The position numbers and the translations under genes were made by a program. A stretch of DNA of 64,000 nucleotides from Kribbella pratensis. GTDB taxonomy: Bacteria; Actinomycetota; Actinomycetes; Propionibacteriales; Kribbellaceae. The notes under the pieces were generated by a model. The model worked only from the letters and a program-made list of their open reading frames with translations, was not told the DNA's origin and did not search any database. Positions 7,146 to 14,861 of the stretch are shown one piece after another. The stretch lies in contig NZ_SODP01000005.1 of the NCBI RefSeq assembly GCF_004365355.1, positions 306,358-370,357 on the forward strand, in the 5' to 3' direction. Each line of letters opens with the position of its first letter. Position 1 is the first letter of the stretch.

Positions 7146-9419
7146 ATGCATGCGTTTCTGGACCGGCTCGGCCGGGGAGCGGCAAGGTTCCACTGGTTCG
7201 TGATCGCCGGCTGGCTGGTGGTCGTCGTCGGCCTGTTCGTACTGCGGTCCGCGTTCGGCGGCACGTACGTCAACAACTACACGGTCCCGGGCAGCGAATC
7301 GTCGGCCGGTTTGAACATCCTGAACAAGGACTTCAGCAGCGCCGGCGGGTACTCGGGCTCGATCGTGTTCCACGCGAAGAGCGGCACGGTGTCCGAGCAC
7401 GCCGACGCGGTCAATTCGTCGATGGAGGCGGTCGGCAAGCTGCCGGACGTGGTCAGTGCGGTCGATCCGCTCGCGACTACCCAAACCTCCCAGTCCTCAC
7501 CGTCGCCATACATCTCCAAGGACGGCAGCATCGTCAACGCGCCGGTGTCCTTCTCGGTGGTGCCGGCGTCGCTCGACAAGTCGTACGTCGACAAGCTGGA
7601 TGCGGCCGTCGAGCCGGCCCGGGCAGCCGGGCTGCAGGTCGAGTACGGCGGTGGCGCCGGGCAGATCGGGAAGCAGGCGAACGACGGCCCGTCGGAGGCG
7701 ATCGGTCTGGTGCTCGCGCTGTTGTTGCTGTTCCTGATGTTCCGGTCCGTCGTCGCGGCCGGGCTGCCGCTGGTGTCGGCGGTCTTCAGCGTCGGCGGTG
7801 GGCTCGCAGTCCTCGGACTGCTAGCGGCCGTCAAGGACTTCCCGGTCTCGGCGCCGACGGTGGCGACACTGCTCGGGCTCGGTGTCGCGATCGACTACGG
7901 CCTCTTCCTGGTGTCGCGGCACCGTGAACAGCTGGACGACGGCATGGGCGTCGTCGAGTCGGCGGGCCGGGCCGAGTCCACGTCAGGGGCCGCGATTTTG
8001 GTTGCCGGTGGCACCGTCGTGATCGCGATCCTCGGGCTGTACGTGTCCGGCGTGCCGTTCGTCGGCGCCCTCGGCCTGTCGTCGGCGATCGTGGTCGCCG
8101 TGACCGTGCTGGCCGCGCTCACGCTGATCCCGGCGCTGCTCGGGCTGGCGAAGTTCACCGTGCTCAATCGCAAGGACCGCCATCACCTCGCCGACGAACG
8201 CGAACTCGAGGCCGGCCTCCCGGACGAGACCGCGATCGCGCAGCACCGCGCCGAGGAGCGCGAACGCCGCGACGCCAAGCACGAGCAGAGCGCCTTCGCC
8301 CGCTGGGGCCGCAAGGTGAGCGATCGGCCCTGGCCGTACGGTATCGCCGCGACGCTGGTGCTCCTCATTCTCGCGATCCCGCTGTTGTCGATGAACCTCG
8401 GCCAGCTCGACGCCGGCACCGATCCGGCCGGCGACTCGAGCCGGAAGGCCTACGATCTGATCGCGCAGGGGTTCGGCCCCGGCGCCAACGGTCCGCTGAC
8501 GGTCGTCGTCCAGCTGCCGTCGTCGGGTGACCAGCAGACCTTGCTGAGCGGGCTCGCGTCCACGTTGCAGAAGACGCCGGGTGTCGCCGCCGTGCAACCG
8601 CCGAGCACGAACAGCGCCGGGACGACGGCCATCATCAACGTCATCCCGACCACCTCGCCGTCGGCGGCCGAGACCGAGGACCTGGTCAACCGGATCCGCG
8701 ACGACGTGCTGTCCGGCCAGCAGGAACCGACGTACGTCGTCGGCACCACGGCCGGGTACGTCGACTTCACCGAGAAGGTGGGCAGCCGGATGCCGTGGCT
8801 GATCGGGGCGGTCGTGGTGCTGGCGTTCCTGCTGCTGACGGTGGCGTTCCGCTCGCTGCTGATCGGCGTGAAGGCGGCGGTGCTGAACCTGCTGTCGGTC
8901 GGGGCGGCGTACGGCGTGATCGTGGCCGTCTTCCAATGGGGCTGGGGTTCCTCGCTGGTCGGGATCGACGAGAAGGTGCCGATCCCGTCGTTCGTGCCGA
9001 TGCTGATGTTCGCGATCGTGTTCGGGCTCTCGATGGACTACGAGGTGTTCCTGCTGTCGCGGGTGCACGAGGCGTGGATCGCCACGAAGGACAGCCATCG
9101 CGCGGTGGCGATCGGGATCGGCGCGACGGCCCGGGTCATCACCACCGCGGCCGCGATCATGATCGTGGTCTTCCTCAGCTTCGTGCTGGACGACGACCCG
9201 ACGGTGAAGATGCTCGCGGTCGGGATGGCGGTCGCGGTGCTGATCGACGCCAGCGTGGTCCGGATGATCCTGGTGCCGTCGGTGATGACGCTGCTCGGCG
9301 ATCGTGCCTGGTGGCTGCCGGGCTGGCTCGACCGCATCGTCCCCGACATCCAGCTCGAGGGCGGCCCGCCGCCCGCACCGCCGGAGCCGGAACGGGAGAA
9401 GATCGACCTGCCCGGCTGA
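7146..9419 (+). CDS. MMPL-family (RND) transporter
   Basis: A 757-aa polytopic membrane protein with the duplicated MMPL architecture: one N-terminal membrane helix (about 15-35), a large extracytoplasmic loop, a block of helices with DYGLFLVSRHRE, a charged cytoplasmic stretch (about 340-380), then a second loop and helix block with SMDYEVFLLSRVHE. The two Asp-Tyr pairs are the proton-relay sites of this superfamily. Relatives export lipids, polyketides or siderophores using the proton gradient; the cargo here is unknown. The ATG at 7146 is preferred over longer frames because of the purine-rich GGGGAGGGGG just upstream. The C-terminus ends in a short proline/charged tail. It may stand alone. 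Confidence 0.85.
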   Translation: MHAFLDRLGRGAARFHWFVIAGWLVVVVGLFVLRSAFGGTYVNNYTVPGSESSAGLNILNKDFSSAGGYSGSIVFHAKSGTVSEHADAVNSSMEAVGKLPDVVSAVDPLATTQTSQSSPSPYISKDGSIVNAPVSFSVVPASLDKSYVDKLDAAVEPARAAGLQVEYGGGAGQIGKQANDGPSEAIGLVLALLLLFLMFRSVVAAGLPLVSAVFSVGGGLAVLGLLAAVKDFPVSAPTVATLLGLGVAIDYGLFLVSRHREQLDDGMGVVESAGRAESTSGAAILVAGGTVVIAILGLYVSGVPFVGALGLSSAIVVAVTVLAALTLIPALLGLAKFTVLNRKDRHHLADERELEAGLPDETAIAQHRAEERERRDAKHEQSAFARWGRKVSDRPWPYGIAATLVLLILAIPLLSMNLGQLDAGTDPAGDSSRKAYDLIAQGFGPGANGPLTVVVQLPSSGDQQTLLSGLASTLQKTPGVAAVQPPSTNSAGTTAIINVIPTTSPSAAETEDLVNRIRDDVLSGQQEPTYVVGTTAGYVDFTEKVGSRMPWLIGAVVVLAFLLLTVAFRSLLIGVKAAVLNLLSVGAAYGVIVAVFQWGWGSSLVGIDEKVPIPSFVPMLMFAIVFGLSMDYEVFLLSRVHEAWIATKDSHRAVAIGIGATARVITTAAAIMIVVFLSFVLDDDPTVKMLAVGMAVAVLIDASVVRMILVPSVMTLLGDRAWWLPGWLDRIVPDIQLEGGPPPAPPEPEREKIDLPG

Positions 9420-9463
9420 CCCGGGCCGAGAAGAAAAGACTGCAGTTCGCCGGCGGGTTTGGT

Positions 9464-9469
9464 TAGCGT
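9464..9469 (+). promoter_or_regulatory. -10 element TAGCGT, 8 nt before the start codon
   Basis: TAGCGT is 8 nt upstream of the ATG at 9478 with no ribosome-binding sequence between; this fits a leaderless mRNA. Confidence 0.55.
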
Positions 9470-9477
9470 CGGGCGTC

Positions 9478-10011
9478 ATGAGCGACGTCCTTCTGCTGAC
9501 CGGCCCGCCGGGCTCCGGCAAGACCACCGTGGCCCGCCTCGTCGCGACCGATGCGCCGCGGCCGACCGTGCATGTGACGACCGACGAGTTCTACCGCGCG
9601 ATCCGCACCGGCTTCGTCCCGCCCTACCTGCCGGGCGCGCAACGGCAGAACGAGATGGTCGTCGACGTGATCGTGGCGACGGTCGCGGTCTATGCGCGCG
9701 GCGGGTACGACGTCGTCGTGGACGGGGTTATCGGTCCGTGGTTCCTCGCACCGTTCCGCGCGGCCGCGGGCGATTGGAGGTTGTCGTACGTCGTGCTACG
9801 GCCGGACCTGGACACGACGTTGCGGCGCGGCCGGTCCCGCGGCGGCGTGGAGCTGACGGACGCGGACGCGATCACCGGCATGCACGGCGGGTTCGCGGAC
9901 CTCGGTGAGCTCGAGCCGCACGCGATCGACACATCCTCGCTCGATCCCGCGGACACGGCCGCCGAGGTCCGCAAAGCCGTTGCCTCAGGCGACTATCTGC
10001 TCAACACCTGA
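9478..10011 (+). CDS. P-loop kinase/phosphotransferase-like protein
   Basis: A 177-aa cytosolic protein beginning almost directly with a Walker A motif, GPPGSGKTT (residues about 8-16). DEFYRAI and VVVDGVIGPW follow, as in small-molecule kinases and chloramphenicol phosphotransferase-like AAA_33 proteins, and there is an Arg-rich lid (TTLRRGRSRGG). It probably phosphorylates a small metabolite; the substrate is not identifiable. The ATG at 9478 is the first residue of the conserved domain and carries a leaderless-type promoter. It is convergent with the AICAR formyltransferase gene ending 14 bp away. Confidence 0.7.
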   Translation: MSDVLLLTGPPGSGKTTVARLVATDAPRPTVHVTTDEFYRAIRTGFVPPYLPGAQRQNEMVVDVIVATVAVYARGGYDVVVDGVIGPWFLAPFRAAAGDWRLSYVVLRPDLDTTLRRGRSRGGVELTDADAITGMHGGFADLGELEPHAIDTSSLDPADTAAEVRKAVASGDYLLNT

Positions 10012-10025
10012 CGTCAGTGTTTGAT

Positions 10026-10934
10026 TCAATGCCTGAACAGCCGAACTCCCGTTGCCGACCAGGTGATCCCGAGGGCGGCGCACGCGGCGGCGAGCTCGGG
10101 TGAGCGGATCGATCCGCCCGGTTCGGCGATGTGGGTGACTCCGTGGCGATGGGCCTCCTCGACGTTGTCGGTGAACGGGAGCGCGCCGTCGGACACCATC
10201 GAGACGCCGGTCAGCGGCTCGCCCGACCGGCGCGACCACCACAGCTGCGCCTTCTCGCCCGCCAGTCGCGTGCAGTCCACCCGGGACTGTTGCCCGGCCC
10301 CGATGCCGATCGCCGCCCCGTCCTTCACCATCACGACCGTGTTGGACTGGGTGTAGCGGGCAACGATCAACCCCAGCAGCAGATCCCGGGCCGCGTCGTC
10401 CGGCACCCCATCGTCGAGCAGGTCTCGCGTCAGCGGCAACGCATCCCGCTCCTGCGTCAACCGCAGGCCGTAGATCTCGCGCACTTCCTCCGCCGGCGGC
10501 TCGAAGCCGGGATCGGCCTGCAACACCAGATAGGTCCCGCGCTTCTTAGCCGCCAGGATCTCGACCACGCCGTCGTCGTACCCGGGCGCGATGATCCCGT
10601 CCGACACGACCCGCTTCAACACCGCCGCCAGCTCCGCGTCGACCGGATGCGAGACCGCCACGAAGTCGCCGTACGACGACTTCGGATCGACGTCGCGCGC
10701 CCGTGTATAAGCCTCGACCACGCTGCCGCCGAGCGCCGCGCCGGCCGGCGACACATGCTTGTACGACGCAGCCGCCGGTACGCCGAATGTCGAAGCAGCC
10801 TCCCGCACGAGCTGCCAACCGGTCAGCGCATCCAGCACATTGATGTACGACGGCTCGCCCGAAACCACCGTGAACGGCGCACGATCGACCGGCGTCATCA
10901 CGGCCGCTTGATGCGGATTCATCCCATAACGCAT
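10026..10934 (-). CDS. Stand-alone AICAR formyltransferase (PurH C-terminal domain)
   Basis: A 302-aa protein starting exactly at the RYGMNPHQ motif that opens the AICAR transformylase half of PurH. It has KHVSPAG (catalytic Lys-His) and lacks the IMP cyclohydrolase domain. The expected reaction is 10-formyl-THF plus AICAR (ZMP) to FAICAR plus THF, in purine synthesis. A ZTP riboswitch with a hairpin over the ribosome site precedes it, which fits induction when ZMP/ZTP builds up. It is unclear whether a full PurH exists elsewhere, in which case this copy would be a ZTP-induced accessory. KHVSPAG differs slightly from the common KHVNPCG. Confidence 0.85.
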   Translation of the reverse strand: MRYGMNPHQAAVMTPVDRAPFTVVSGEPSYINVLDALTGWQLVREAASTFGVPAAASYKHVSPAGAALGGSVVEAYTRARDVDPKSSYGDFVAVSHPVDAELAAVLKRVVSDGIIAPGYDDGVVEILAAKKRGTYLVLQADPGFEPPAEEVREIYGLRLTQERDALPLTRDLLDDGVPDDAARDLLLGLIVARYTQSNTVVMVKDGAAIGIGAGQQSRVDCTRLAGEKAQLWWSRRSGEPLTGVSMVSDGALPFTDNVEEAHRHGVTHIAEPGGSIRSPELAAACAALGITWSATGVRLFRH

Positions 10935-10939
10935 GAGGA

Positions 10940-10959
10940 CCTCCGAGGTCAGTCGGAGG
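10940..10959 (-). promoter_or_regulatory. Hairpin sequestering the ribosome site of the formyltransferase gene
   Basis: On the minus strand CCTCCGA (complement of 10953-10959) pairs with TCGGAGG (complement of 10940-10946). The second arm contains the GGAGG that lies 5 nt before the ATG at 10934. It follows directly on the ZTP aptamer, so it reads as a translational expression platform: ligand binding should free the ribosome site. Confidence 0.7.
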
Positions 10960-10960
10960 C

Positions 10961-11030
10961 GCCCAGGCGGACGACGCCTTGTTCTTCGCTCCCCGGTGGT
11001 AACCCACCCTCGCCAGTCGCGGTGCCCTCA
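10961..11030 (-). ncRNA. ZTP (pfl) riboswitch aptamer
   Basis: The minus strand holds the hallmark pfl-motif pieces in order: GCGACTGGCG (complement of 11011-11020), the GGTGGG...CCACCGGGGAGCG stem-loop (about 10988-11009) and, after a variable linker, CCGCCTGGGC (complement of 10961-10970), which forms the ligand-binding pseudoknot. The known ligand is ZMP/ZTP, the alarmone of 10-formyl-THF shortage, which fits the downstream formyltransferase. A covariance-model search for the ZTP family would confirm it. Confidence 0.88.
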
Positions 11031-11035
11031 GCTTA
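11030..11035 (-). promoter_or_regulatory. Likely -10 (TAAGCT) of the ZTP-riboswitch transcript
   Basis: TAAGCT on the minus strand sits just upstream of the aptamer and overlaps the stop codon of the SnoaL-like gene, allowing the riboswitch RNA to start inside that gene's end. No clear -35 is visible. Confidence 0.45.
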
Positions 11036-11404
11036 GTCGCGCCACGTCCCGGTCCAGTCGTACAGCGGGGCAGTGGTGGCGTACTCGCGGAGATACGCGA
11101 TGCGCCCCTGGTCGAGCCGCGCGACGGTCGCGCCGTCGAACGCACCGGGCTCACCCTTCCACGTGCACTCGAAATGCCACTCGGCAACGAGCGTCCCGCC
11201 GGCCCCGTCCCGCGACGTGATCTCCCACCCGTCGACGGTGCCGCCGGCGCCGTACCAGGCGTTCATCCACTGCTCGACCCGGGCCTTGCCGCGGTAGACC
11301 GGCCCGTAGCACTCGATCACGACGCAGTCGTCGGTCAGAGTGTCGAGAACTGCGGCGATGTCATGCCGCCGCCATCCGTCGATATAGGCCTCGAGTCGGT
11401 CCAC
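11033..11404 (-). CDS. SnoaL-like/NTF2-fold protein
   Basis: A 123-aa protein with the short cone-shaped NTF2-like pattern: helix MDRLEAYIDGWRRHDIAAVLDTLTDDCVV, then CYGPVYRGKARVEQWMNAWY and a curved beta sheet ending in Trp-rich YDWTGTWRD. The family includes polyketide cyclases, isomerases and many proteins of unknown role; no catalytic set is decisive here. GTG start at 11404 with AGGAGC upstream. It lies 6 bp downstream of the methyltransferase gene and probably shares its transcript; its 3' end carries the promoter for the ZTP riboswitch. Confidence 0.65.
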   Translation of the reverse strand: MDRLEAYIDGWRRHDIAAVLDTLTDDCVVIECYGPVYRGKARVEQWMNAWYGAGGTVDGWEITSRDGAGGTLVAEWHFECTWKGEPGAFDGATVARLDQGRIAYLREYATTAPLYDWTGTWRD

Positions 11405-11410
11405 GGTCGG

Positions 11411-12142
11411 TCAGCTCCTGGTGGCGTGGAAGATCAGTAGGCGTGAGTCGTCGGTCGCCGGCTCCTGGTGCCAGCCGCCGTGCACGGTGACGTTGGTGAA
11501 GCCGGCTGCTTGGAGGTCGGCCGTGATGTCGGCGGGGGAGCGGAAGTACAGGGTGTTGCGGTAGACGGCGTCGTGGCCGTCCGGGAAGACGTTGTGGGCG
11601 TCGAAGACCACTCGGCCGTCGACATCACAGCCGACCTCGATCAGGTCGAGCCATTCGACGAGGTGGCCGACGGAGGTGTCGCGTTCGCCGTACGTCGTCT
11701 CGCGGGTCCACTGCTCCCACGCCCGCGCCGCCGGATTGCGCGACTCGAAGCTGATGACGCCGCCCGGGCGGAGCGCGTTCGCGAGCGCGGTGAAAACCTC
11801 GGCCTGGTTGTTGATGTGCATGATCGTGTTGCCGGTGATGATGACGAGGTCTGCGTCGTCGGTGGGCTCGACTGCGCGGAAGTCTCCGTCGATCCAGGTA
11901 ACTGCATCCGCTCCCGGCTGACGGCGCGCGTAGCCGAGCATCGTGGGGCTCGGGTCCACACCGATCACCGCCCGGCCGGGCGCGACGAGCGTGCGGGTGA
12001 GCAGGCCGGTGCCGCAGCCGAAGTCCAGGACCTTGCGGGCACCCGAGGCCAGCGCACGGTAGTAGGCGTGGTCGTCACCCGGAGGGTTGTCGAGGTCGTA
12101 CAACTCGACCAGCTGTTCGTCGCCGTACGGATCGTCGCTCAC
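11411..12142 (-). CDS. Class I SAM-dependent methyltransferase
   Basis: A 243-aa protein with motif I VLDFGCGTGLLTRTL (about 39-53), the acidic post-I loop VIGVDPSPTML and motif IV-like DLVIITGNTIMH. A substrate is not evident; the ending resembles small-molecule methyltransferases. GTG start at 12142; TAGCAT stands 6 nt upstream on the minus strand and no ribosome site is seen, suggesting leaderless translation. The SnoaL-like gene follows after 6 bp. Confidence 0.75.
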   Translation of the reverse strand: MSDDPYGDEQLVELYDLDNPPGDDHAYYRALASGARKVLDFGCGTGLLTRTLVAPGRAVIGVDPSPTMLGYARRQPGADAVTWIDGDFRAVEPTDDADLVIITGNTIMHINNQAEVFTALANALRPGGVISFESRNPAARAWEQWTRETTYGERDTSVGHLVEWLDLIEVGCDVDGRVVFDAHNVFPDGHDAVYRNTLYFRSPADITADLQAAGFTNVTVHGGWHQEPATDDSRLLIFHATRS

Positions 12143-12148
12143 CCGCGA

Positions 12149-12154
12149 ATGCTA
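12149..12154 (-). promoter_or_regulatory. -10 element TAGCAT, 6 nt before the GTG start
   Basis: TAGCAT on the minus strand is separated from the methyltransferase GTG (12142) by 6 nt, the same arrangement as at several other genes in this window. Confidence 0.55.
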
Positions 12155-12255
12155 GAAGCGGTCCACCCGACGGACAACGAAATAAGAGCCGGTGCGGTCG
12201 GCGAGAACCGCACCGGCTCGTCGGCGGGGAATCCAGCGGGGACTTCGGGCGGGGA

Positions 12256-12777
12256 TTACTGGGCGGAGACCCAGCCGTAGATGTTTCCGGGCCGTCCCGC
12301 GTTCTTGGCGTGCTTCGGATCGAACGGCCCGAGCTTCTGGACCTTGTCGTGCGAGTTGCCTTCGACGGTGGTGATCTTGCCGTTGCCGGTCGCAACGACA
12401 ACGCCGGTGTGCAGGCTGGTGCTCGTGTTCTGCGGGCCGGTGCCGTAGAGCACGATGTCGCCGGGCTTCATACCGGTGTTGCCGGAATGGGCGCGACCCT
12501 TGCGTTGGCCCCAGGTGTAGATGTCACCGGTGAAGCCGTAGTTCGGGATGTCGCTCCCGGCCTTGCGCCACGTCCAGGTGGCGAAGTGCGCGCACCAGGA
12601 CTCGCAGGCGCCGTACGGATTGCAGTTGCTGCCGGGTGGCGTCTCGCCCTGCCCGACCTCGCCGTTGGCGGCGTTCACGATCTGGGTGCGGGTCTCGGCC
12701 GCGGTGGCGGTCAACGGCACTGAGCTCACCAGAGACAGCACAACAGCGGTCAGCGGGAGTCGCAATGTGGGGCGCAT
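12256..12777 (-). CDS. Secreted CHAP-domain amidase-like protein
   Basis: A 173-aa protein with a Sec signal peptide (MRPTLRLPLTAVVLSLVSSV, probable cleavage after TATAA). It is followed by a CHAP-like cysteine hydrolase domain: NPYGACESWCAHFATW holds the nucleophilic Cys, SLHTGVVVATG the catalytic His, and ITTVEGNS the third polar residue. Relatives cut peptidoglycan cross-links outside the cell. The ATG at 12777 with ACGGAGC upstream starts right at the signal peptide. It stands alone and is divergent from ilvD. It has no separate wall-binding domain, so it could be a small hydrolase or remodelling enzyme. Confidence 0.75.
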   Translation of the reverse strand: MRPTLRLPLTAVVLSLVSSVPLTATAAETRTQIVNAANGEVGQGETPPGSNCNPYGACESWCAHFATWTWRKAGSDIPNYGFTGDIYTWGQRKGRAHSGNTGMKPGDIVLYGTGPQNTSTSLHTGVVVATGNGKITTVEGNSHDKVQKLGPFDPKHAKNAGRPGNIYGWVSAQ

Positions 12778-12839
12778 CAGCTTGCTCCGTTTCGGAATTG
12801 GGACAAATCTTCCAGGCGGCCAGCACAATCAGTATGTAA

Positions 12840-12867
12840 TTAACTAACAACACAAAGCAATTACAGT
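12840..12867 (+). promoter_or_regulatory. Probable ilvD promoter
   Basis: TTAACT (12840-12845), a 16-bp spacer and TACAGT (12862-12867) lie in an AT-rich gap. The predicted start of transcription leaves a short leader of about 17 nt carrying GAAGG before the ilvD GTG. Confidence 0.5.
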
Positions 12868-12891
12868 GTCGTTAAGTTACGAAGGCATAGA

Positions 12892-14568
12892 GTGACCCGC
12901 ATGGTCGATGTGAAGCCCCGCAGCCGGACAGTGACCGACGGGCTGGAGGCCACCGCCAGCCGGGGGATGCTCCGCGCGGTCGGGATGGGTGACGACGACT
13001 GGGCCAAACCGCAGGTCGGGGTCGCCTCCAGCTGGAACGAGATCACCCCGTGCAACCTGTCCCTGGACCGGCTCGCGAAGGCCGTCAAGGAAGGCGTGCA
13101 CGCGGCCGGCGGCTACCCGCTCGAGTTCGGCACGATCAGCGTCTCCGACGGCATCTCGATGGGCCACGTCGGCATGCACTACTCGCTGGTCAGCCGGGAG
13201 ATCATCGCGGACTCGGTCGAGACTGTGATGGAGGCCGAGCGGCTCGACGGCTCGGTGCTGCTGGCGGGCTGCGACAAGTCCCTGCCCGGCATGCTGATGG
13301 CCGCCGCCCGGCTCGACCTCGCGTCGGTCTTCCTGTACGCCGGTTCGATCATGCCCGGCAGGCTCGGCGACAAGGACGTCACGATCATCGACGCGTTCGA
13401 GGCGGTCGGCGCGTGCGTCCGCGGCCTGATCACGCGCGAGGAGGTCGACGCGGTCGAGCGTGCGATCTGCCCGGGCGAGGGCGCCTGCGGCGGGATGTAC
13501 ACGGCCAACACGATGGCTGCGTCAGCCGAAGCCCTCGGGATGTCGCTCCCCGGCTCAGCCGCACCGCCGGCCGTCGACCGTCGCCGGGACGGGTACGCTC
13601 GCAAGTCCGGCGAGGCCGTCGTGGGGCTGCTGCAGAAGGGCATCACCGCCCGCCAGATCCTCACCAAGGAGGCGTTCGAGAACGCGATCGCCGTCGTGAT
13701 GGCCCTGGGCGGTTCGACCAATGCGGTGCTGCATCTGCTGGCCATCGCCCGGGAGGCCGAGGTCGAGCTGACCCTCGCCGACTTCAACCGGGTGGGGGAG
13801 CGGGTGCCGCACCTGGGCGACCTGAAGCCGTTCGGGCGGTACGTGATGACAGATGTGGACCGGGTCGGCGGAATCCCGGTCGTGATGCGGGCGCTGCTGG
13901 ACGCCGGCCTGCTGCACGGCGACTGCCTGACCGTGACCGGGAAGACGATGGCGGAGAACCTGGCCGACATCGCCCCGCCGGATATCGACGGCACGATCAT
14001 CCGCGCGCTCGACAAGCCGATCCACCACACCGGCGGCATCACGATCCTGCACGGCTCGCTCGCCCCCGAAGGTGCGGTCGTGAAGAGCGCGGGCTTCGAC
14101 TCCGACGTGTTCGAAGGGACCGCGCGGGTGTTCGACGGCGAGCGCGCCGCGATGGACGCCGTACCGGATCTCAACCCCGGCGACGTCGTCGTGATCAGGT
14201 ACGAAGGGCCGAAGGGCGGCCCGGGGATGCGCGAGATGCTCGCGGTCACCGGCGCCATCAAGGGCGCGGGTCTCGGCAAGGACGTCCTGCTGCTCACCGA
14301 CGGCCGCTTCTCCGGCGGTACGACGGGACTCTGCGTCGGGCACGTGGCGCCCGAGGCGGTCGACGGCGGACCGATCGCTTTCGTCCGCGACGGCGACCGG
14401 ATCACGCTCGACGTCGCGAACCGCACTCTCGACCTGCACGTCGACGCCGCGGAACTCGAACGCCGCAAGGAAGGCTGGACTCCGAACGCCCCGGCGATCA
14501 CCAAGGGCGTGCTCGGGAAGTACACGCGCCTGGTCCGGTCCGCGTCCGAGGGAGCTGTCTGCATCTAG
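12892..14568 (+). CDS. ilvD: Dihydroxy-acid dehydratase
   Basis: A 558-aa enzyme that dehydrates 2,3-dihydroxy-isovalerate and -methylvalerate to the 2-keto acids before Val/Leu/Ile. The three Fe-S/active-site cysteine regions are present: TPCNLSLD, GCDKSLPGM and GEGACGGMYTANTM, as is the C-terminal DGRFSGGTTG. GTG start at 12892 with GAAGG 7 nt upstream; an in-frame ATG at 12901 is an alternative. It is transcribed separately from ilvBNC: a 293-bp gap with its own promoter and attenuator follows. Confidence 0.95.
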   Translation: MTRMVDVKPRSRTVTDGLEATASRGMLRAVGMGDDDWAKPQVGVASSWNEITPCNLSLDRLAKAVKEGVHAAGGYPLEFGTISVSDGISMGHVGMHYSLVSREIIADSVETVMEAERLDGSVLLAGCDKSLPGMLMAAARLDLASVFLYAGSIMPGRLGDKDVTIIDAFEAVGACVRGLITREEVDAVERAICPGEGACGGMYTANTMAASAEALGMSLPGSAAPPAVDRRRDGYARKSGEAVVGLLQKGITARQILTKEAFENAIAVVMALGGSTNAVLHLLAIAREAEVELTLADFNRVGERVPHLGDLKPFGRYVMTDVDRVGGIPVVMRALLDAGLLHGDCLTVTGKTMAENLADIAPPDIDGTIIRALDKPIHHTGGITILHGSLAPEGAVVKSAGFDSDVFEGTARVFDGERAAMDAVPDLNPGDVVVIRYEGPKGGPGMREMLAVTGAIKGAGLGKDVLLLTDGRFSGGTTGLCVGHVAPEAVDGGPIAFVRDGDRITLDVANRTLDLHVDAAELERRKEGWTPNAPAITKGVLGKYTRLVRSASEGAVCI

Positions 14569-14608
14569 GGACGGCCGTATCAGATGATGAGACACCAAGG
14601 CGCCCAAC

Positions 14609-14639
14609 TTGACCCGGTCGCGGTCCGCGGGCGAATAAT
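14609..14639 (+). promoter_or_regulatory. Promoter of the ilvB leader
   Basis: TTGACC (14609-14614) and AATAAT (14634-14639) are 19 bp apart. The leader peptide ATG begins 6 nt after the -10, so the leader peptide is probably read from a leaderless 5' end. Confidence 0.55.
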
Positions 14640-14645
14640 GCCTAC

Positions 14646-14687
14646 ATGCGATCGATTCTCCTCGTACTTGTGCGGCGCGCCGACTGA
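14646..14687 (+). CDS. ilvBNC leader peptide (Ile/Leu/Val-rich)
   Basis: A 13-codon reading frame encoding MRSILLVLVRRAD, with six consecutive branched-chain residues (ILLVLV). It is followed 22 bp later by an intrinsic terminator and then ilvB. This is the classic layout of attenuation: a ribosome stalled for lack of charged Ile-, Leu- or Val-tRNA would change the fold of the downstream RNA and prevent termination. Seen directly; the mechanism is inferred from analogous ilvB leaders in other actinobacteria. Confidence 0.85.
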   Translation: MRSILLVLVRRAD

Positions 14688-14709
14688 CGCGACCACCGAG
14701 TCGAGCGCG

Positions 14710-14742
14710 CCCCTTCAGCCAACCCGGCCGAAGGGGTTTTTT
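14710..14742 (+). terminator. ilvB attenuator terminator
   Basis: CCCCTTC (14710-14716) pairs with GAAGGGG (14730-14736), with an inner GCC/GGC, and is followed by six T (14737-14742). It lies between the leader peptide and ilvB. Confidence 0.88.
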
Positions 14743-14861
14743 GTTGCCAGTGCGACTATCTGCGACCCAGAGGCGCACGGACAACGGCCACAAGCGAGGA
14801 TGGATCGGTCGCGAAAAGCCAACAACGGTTTACATCGTGACAGGACTGAGGGAAGGCACTC

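Noticed and set aside
7983..9527. Long open frame on the minus strand inside the MMPL gene (also 19913-21328 inside serA, 13179-14564 inside ilvD, 47428-48948 inside gltX)
   Set aside because: These are GC-rich antisense shadows: Arg/Gly/Ala/Pro-rich or Ser/Arg-rich translations without family motifs, opposite well-supported genes.
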